Source: Colimorpha_A sp045543555
GTDB lineage: Bacteria; Bacillota; Clostridia; Oscillospirales; CAG-272
NCBI GenBank assembly: GCA_045543555.1
Contig: JAZQMQ010000011.1
Span: 1 to 10,034, forward strand
Direction of reading: 5' to 3'
Length of the DNA stretch: 10,034 nucleotides
Made by a program: the position numbers and the translations under genes. This document shows positions 7,249 through 10,034 of the stretch, in pieces (within the stretch, counting starts at the first letter, position 1; every line of letters starts with the position of its first letter). The notes under the pieces are model-generated. The model was not told the DNA's origin. It worked only from the letters and a program-made list of their open reading frames with translations, and made no database searches.

Positions 7249-8271
7249 CTATCTTCTCGAAGCCTCGACCGCCAAACGTTCAAGAACGGTGTACGAATCT
7301 GCTCCGGTGCTTTTAATGAGTATATCAGCCTCATAGCAACGCTCGTTTAAGGACTTCAGCACGTTAATATCGGTTTTTGATGCACTTTTTGCATAAAGAT
7401 TGACCTTATAAGAGTGGTACGAGAGCTTTTTTGCAATATAATCGAGGGAATATCCGTCGTTGAGCATTGTTTTTATGATAAAAAGATCGCCTATGGTCTT
7501 TGAAATACCCGAAAGAATTATCTCGGGCTTCTCTTTACCTTTCTTCATTTCCGATAGTACAGTGAAGGCTCTTTCGACACTGCCGTCGAGTATTGCATTG
7601 GTAAATTCAAATTCCGCAATGTCTTTTCTTTCGGAGCAAACCGTTACAACATCCTCATAAGTAAGTCTGTCCCTGCCCTGCGCCTTCAGATAGCAGCAAA
7701 GCTTATTTATCTCGTTTGAAAGCGTGAACATATCGCATCCGCACATATTAACCAGCGTTGTTATAAGGTCATGCGGAGCAACTATAAGCTCCTTTACAAA
7801 ATATCTGTACGTCCAGTCGGCAAGCTTGGCGGGGGTCTGACTTTCAAAGTTTACACATTTCAAGACCTCGCTGAGCTTTGTCATTTCGCTTGACGGTGCA
7901 TTTTTTCTTCCCTCATCAAGCTCATCAGGCTCGGTATAAACGATAAGAACGTTATATTCGTAATCGGACAATTTTGAAACCACCGTGCAAAATTGTTCAA
8001 AATCGTTTTCTGACATCGAAGAATAGTATATTGAATTAATTTCTATGAGCTTTTTATCAGCCATCACGGGCAAAGCCTCAATTACCGACGAAAGATATTC
8101 CGGAGAATAGTTTTCGGAGTTAATGACGATATGATTAAAAACATCGCCCTCGTAAACCGTCTCATTTCGTGCACTGATAAGATAATGCCTCTTTAAATAA
8201 TCCTCTTCGCCGTAAAAAAGGTAACCTCCGCTAAGTTTCTTAAGCTCTGCTTTGAATTCAGACGGTGTCAT
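7249..8271 (-). CDS. holA: DNA polymerase III subunit delta
   Basis: This is a 340-residue clamp-loader delta subunit that opens the beta sliding clamp during replication. The N-terminus carries the family segment GGYLFYGEEDYLK (15-27). Conserved delta features follow: a LIVYTEPDELD strand (about 108-118), an NEINKLCCY helix in the middle (about 187-195), and a C-terminal helical collar domain with repeated basic and leucine positions. Length is normal for Firmicutes. The ATG overlaps the stop of the upstream DUF1934 gene by 14 bases, with a GGGG patch nine bases before the start. It is presumably essential, so the promoter upstream of the DUF1934 gene should be active in growing cells. In many Bacilli holA (yqeN) follows comEC; here it sits in a different setting. 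Confidence 0.94.
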   Translation of the reverse strand: MTPSEFKAELKKLSGGYLFYGEEDYLKRHYLISARNETVYEGDVFNHIVINSENYSPEYLSSVIEALPVMADKKLIEINSIYYSSMSENDFEQFCTVVSKLSDYEYNVLIVYTEPDELDEGRKNAPSSEMTKLSEVLKCVNFESQTPAKLADWTYRYFVKELIVAPHDLITTLVNMCGCDMFTLSNEINKLCCYLKAQGRDRLTYEDVVTVCSERKDIAEFEFTNAILDGSVERAFTVLSEMKKGKEKPEIILSGISKTIGDLFIIKTMLNDGYSLDYIAKKLSYHSYKVNLYAKSASKTDINVLKSLNERCYEADILIKSTGADSYTVLERLAVEASRR

Positions 8272-8782
8272 AAGGCTTTACCCCAATCATCATCTTGTTT
8301 CGCTCTGTATTCACGCCTCTGACCTCGATCACATAATCGAGCAGCATAGCACCCTTACCGTTTTTTATCTTATTTGCAACATTTCTTGTGTTGACAACAA
8401 ACTCTATTGGCATAAAAGGTGTCTCATAGCTGCAAACCTGTCGTTTTTCGTTCATATCGAAGCGAAATGCCGCATTTATGTCTCCTGTACGGACCATTGT
8501 AACAACACTTCTGTCAACAACGTCAAAGATAAGTGAAGTAATAGAATTATCAATGCCCGCATCGGAAGGCTCATCGTAGCAAATTATCGCTTTTCCGTTC
8601 TCTTCCTTGTATTTTCCTACCACAGTATATTCGATTACATCTTCACAAGCCTCAGCAAGCTTTTCTATTGGTAACATTCTTCCGTCATCGCTTCTGAAAT
8701 AACCGTCTTTTACCGTACTTTTGTAGCTTTCAGCCAAAGCAAGATCTGTAACTATTGATTTTATTCTGATTTTGACATCCAC
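8258..8782 (-). CDS. DUF1934 (YwiB-like) beta-barrel domain protein
   Basis: With the GTG start chosen here the protein has 174 residues. It has the DUF1934 pattern: an initial VKIRIKS strand, then a VGKYKEENGKAIICYDE segment, VVTMVRTGD, a CSYETPFMPIEFVVNTRNV stretch and a closing LLDYVIEVRG...MMIGVKP. The family adopts a small lipocalin-like (calycin) barrel; biochemical function is unknown. In Bacillus the relative YwiB lies beside argS, here the gene leads the holA unit. The frame extends upstream to an ATG at 8827, but the -10 box (8834-8829) ends one base before that ATG, which places the transcript start downstream of it. The GTG at 8782, after a weak ACGGGT ribosome site, gives a family-like N-terminus and about 40 bases of leader. 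An insert of about 40 residues (11-49) after strand one is longer than usual. Confidence 0.85.
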   Translation of the reverse strand: MDVKIRIKSIVTDLALAESYKSTVKDGYFRSDDGRMLPIEKLAEACEDVIEYTVVGKYKEENGKAIICYDEPSDAGIDNSITSLIFDVVDRSVVTMVRTGDINAAFRFDMNEKRQVCSYETPFMPIEFVVNTRNVANKIKNGKGAMLLDYVIEVRGVNTERNKMMIGVKPYDTV

Positions 8783-8828
8783 AATAATACCCGTTTCTAT
8801 CTGCAAGTTCACTATATTTCTATTCATA

Positions 8829-8857
8829 AGTATAACATATTAGTGAAAAATTGTCAA
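8829..8857 (-). promoter_or_regulatory. Sigma-A type promoter for the seven-gene minus-strand unit
   Basis: Read on the minus strand, TTGACA (8857-8852) and TATACT (8834-8829) are separated by exactly 17 bases. The -35 box is a perfect match and the -10 box differs from TATAAT at one position. The start of transcription should fall near 8823-8821. This is the only convincing promoter before the DUF1934-holA group, and its position argues against the ATG at 8827 as the translation start. Confidence 0.85.
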
Positions 8858-8861
8858 TAAG

Positions 8862-8891
8862 AGTGTCTACTAATGTTGACAAAGTAGCACT
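8862..8891. other. Candidate operator: imperfect inverted repeat around the -35 box
   Basis: The left arm AGTG[T]CTACT (8862-8871, one extra T) pairs with the right arm AGTAGCACT (8883-8891), flanking the plus-strand -35 box (8876-8881). Arm centres are about 20 bases apart, that is two helical turns, as expected for a dimeric helix-turn-helix repressor. The right arm runs into a second small palindrome, CACTTTAGTG (8888-8897), in the promoter spacer. The neighbouring YerC/TrpR-like protein is the obvious candidate ligand. Binding is inferred, not shown. Confidence 0.5.
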
Positions 8892-8904
8892 TTAGTGTTA
8901 TAAT
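8876..8904 (+). promoter_or_regulatory. Consensus sigma-A promoter for the yerC-like/methyltransferase unit
   Basis: A perfect TTGACA (8876-8881) and a perfect TATAAT (8899-8904) are separated by exactly 17 bases. Transcription should begin near 8911, giving a leader of roughly 58 bases before the ATG at 8969. Such a strong unmodified promoter usually needs a repressor to hold it down, which fits the inverted repeat overlapping its -35 region. The two divergent -35 boxes are 18 bases apart, so polymerases on the two promoters would compete for the same short stretch. Confidence 0.92.
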
Positions 8905-8957
8905 CAATGAAAGTGAAGGAAATACGTCACAATAAATACTCGCATAAGCGAATCATC

Positions 8958-8964
8958 GGGAGGA
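8958..8964 (+). promoter_or_regulatory. Strong ribosome binding site of the YerC-like gene
   Basis: GGGAGGA, with the GGAGG core at 8959-8963, lies five bases before the ATG at 8969 and fixes the start. It is the strongest ribosome site on the right side of the window. A very small hairpin (TCGC-ATAA-GCGA, 8940-8951) sits just upstream in the leader but is too short to call a regulator. Confidence 0.88.
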
Positions 8965-8968
8965 CATT

Positions 8969-9262
8969 ATGTCTAATAAGTTAAGAGACGAACAGACCGA
9001 CTATTTATTCAAAGCAATCCTTATGCTCAACGATATTGACGAGTGCTATGCATTTTTTGAGGATCTTTGCACAGTTTCTGAAATTCGTGAAATGGCTAAG
9101 CGTCTTACCGCGGCAAGAATGCTTAACAACAACTATATTTATTCCGAGATCGCAGAGCAGACAGGTCTCAGCACCGCAACGATCAGCCGTGTAAACCGCT
9201 GTCTTAAATACGGAAACGACGGATACGCAGCAATTCTCCCCCGTCTTGAAAAGCGTAGATGA
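8969..9262 (+). CDS. YerC/YecD family TrpR-related transcriptional regulator
   Basis: This is a 97-residue, all-helical DNA-binding protein of the Trp repressor superfamily. The helix-turn-helix is clear at about 57-80: YSEIAEQTG, then LSTATISRVNRCL. Before it lie the dimerisation helices, including the typical FFEDLCTVSEIREMAKRL segment (29-46). Length is standard for the YerC/YecD group, which is widespread in Firmicutes with mostly unknown ligands and targets. Classical TrpR binds tryptophan; I cannot tell from sequence whether this one has a small-molecule ligand. It has a perfect promoter and a strong ribosome site. Its stop overlaps the methyltransferase ATG (ATGA, 9259-9262), so the two are translationally coupled. 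Autoregulation through the repeat at 8862-8891, and control of the divergent holA unit, is a natural hypothesis. Confidence 0.93.
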   Translation: MSNKLRDEQTDYLFKAILMLNDIDECYAFFEDLCTVSEIREMAKRLTAARMLNNNYIYSEIAEQTGLSTATISRVNRCLKYGNDGYAAILPRLEKRR

Positions 9263-10008
9263 ACGAACAATATTCCGCGATTGCAGATTGCTATGATGCT
9301 CTGAATTCCCACATAGACTATGAGAGTTGGGCCGATAAATTAACTGCCGTACTAAAAAACTACAATATCGACAAAGGTGAGCTTGTGCTCGACATGGCGT
9401 GCGGAACCGGCAATATCACACTGCCTTTATCGCGACGCGGATACGATATGATCGGTGTGGATATTTCATACGATATGCTGAATCGTGCCATGTCAAAAGA
9501 AGGAAGCGATAAGGTTCTTTGGCTTTGTCAGGATATGAGAAGCTTTGAACTTTACGGAACCGTACGAGCGGCATTATGTTGTCTTGACAGCATAAACTAC
9601 CTTACCGGTCGCGTAGGTCTCAACAAATGCTTTTCGCTGGTTCATAATTATCTCGATCCTGATGGAATTTTCATTTTCGACGTCAATACGCCTTTTAAAT
9701 TTGAAACAGTGTATTCCGACAATCATTATGTTTTGGAAGCTAATGGCGTGCTGTGTGCATGGAAAAACTATTATGACAAAAAAAGCGGTCTTTGTGATTT
9801 CGAGCTATCATTTTTTTATGAGAACGATGATGGAAGCTACACCCGTTTCGATGAACTTCAAAGGGAGCGTTGCTGGAGCATAAATACGCTGAAAAGCTGT
9901 CTTATCAAAAACGGTTTTGAAGTGCTGAACGTAGTCGACGATCTTGATTTCTCCCCTCTAAAGAAATCATCAGAGCGAGCATTCTTCATTTGCAGAGCTA
10001 TAAAATAA
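9259..10008 (+). CDS. Class I SAM-dependent methyltransferase, YqeM-like
   Basis: This is a 249-residue predicted methyltransferase with a Rossmann-type AdoMet domain. The N-terminus (YSAIADCYDALNS, then IDYESWADKL) resembles the YqeM group. Motif I is LVLDMACGTGNI (42-52), the acidic residue after strand 2 is D68 in GVDIS, and QDMRSF (91-96) is the motif III region. The second half (from about 155) has the beta-rich pattern of this family, with YYDKKSGLCDFELSFF and a terminal segment KKSSERAFFICRA. The substrate is unknown. In Bacillus, yqeM lies in the same neighbourhood as holA (yqeN), and here it is transcribed divergently from the holA unit. It is complete, with stop TAA at 10006-10008. 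Its start is fixed by the ATGA overlap with the regulator gene. Confidence 0.9.
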   Translation: MNEQYSAIADCYDALNSHIDYESWADKLTAVLKNYNIDKGELVLDMACGTGNITLPLSRRGYDMIGVDISYDMLNRAMSKEGSDKVLWLCQDMRSFELYGTVRAALCCLDSINYLTGRVGLNKCFSLVHNYLDPDGIFIFDVNTPFKFETVYSDNHYVLEANGVLCAWKNYYDKKSGLCDFELSFFYENDDGSYTRFDELQRERCWSINTLKSCLIKNGFEVLNVVDDLDFSPLKKSSERAFFICRAIK

Positions 10009-10034
10009 TAAAATGCCACTGTTGATGAATTAAC

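Noticed and set aside
8783..8827. Longer start of the DUF1934 protein at the ATG at 8827
   Set aside because: The -10 box ends one base before this ATG, so a normal transcript would not contain it.
8940..8951. Small hairpin (TCGC-ATAA-GCGA) in the leader of the YerC-like gene
   Set aside because: Four base pairs with a four-base loop, no T tract and no match to a riboswitch or attenuator I know; probably chance.
10013..10033. Possible start of another gene after the methyltransferase
   Set aside because: The ATG at 10013 runs into a stop after six codons and has no ribosome site. The window ends too soon to say more.
1..10034. Defence, phage, transposon or CRISPR content
   Set aside because: I looked for integrases, transposases, terminal inverted repeats, spaced direct repeats and toxin-antitoxin pairs on both strands and saw none. 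The small TrpR-like protein belongs to a known housekeeping regulator family rather than an antitoxin family.

Overview
The window looks like chromosomal DNA from a low-to-middle GC Firmicute of class Clostridia. Support for this comes from a UPF0291 (YnzC-type) gene, a YerC/YecD-type TrpR relative, a DUF1934 protein, a Toprim-DUF4093 RNase M5 relative, tightly overlapping genes and consensus sigma-A promoters. An Oscillospirales/Ruminococcaceae-like gut lineage is plausible but is only an impression from protein style. I see no phage, transposon, CRISPR, rRNA or tRNA, and no gene-free stretch longer than about 200 bases.

Left block (2-3339, plus strand): the 3' part of valS, whose start lies before the window, is followed after 15 bases by a cytoplasmic CBM9-like protein. 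That gene overlaps a UPF0291/DUF896 gene by one base (TAATG). The run ends at a strong hairpin at 3348-3383, which also serves the convergent unit from the other side.

Middle block (8782 down to 3382, minus strand): seven genes are packed with overlaps or gaps of at most 5 bases, so they probably form one transcript. In order of transcription they are a DUF1934 protein, holA (DNA polymerase III delta subunit), an unrecognised five-helix membrane protein, a Toprim-DUF4093 protein, a GtrA-family membrane protein, an SLC45/GPH-like MFS transporter with a large extracellular insert, and a membrane-anchored glycerophosphodiester phosphodiesterase. The front of the unit concerns replication and RNA; the back concerns membrane, lipid-linked sugar and transport.

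Right block (8876-10008, plus strand): a second promoter, back to back with the first, drives a YerC/TrpR-like regulator. This overlaps a YqeM-like SAM methyltransferase gene by ATGA. The about 190 bases between the divergent genes hold two near-perfect TTGACA/TATAAT-type promoters, each with a 17-base spacer. An imperfect inverted repeat brackets the plus-strand -35 box, and AGTG/CACT motifs cluster around both promoters. This is a good candidate for an autoregulated switch controlling both units.

Most of the window is ordinary core genome. The points worth a second look are the divergent control region, the 56-base coding overlap between the membrane protein and the Toprim protein, the insert in the transporter, and the mixed content of the seven-gene unit. 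The last 26 bases (10009-10034) show nothing I can name.
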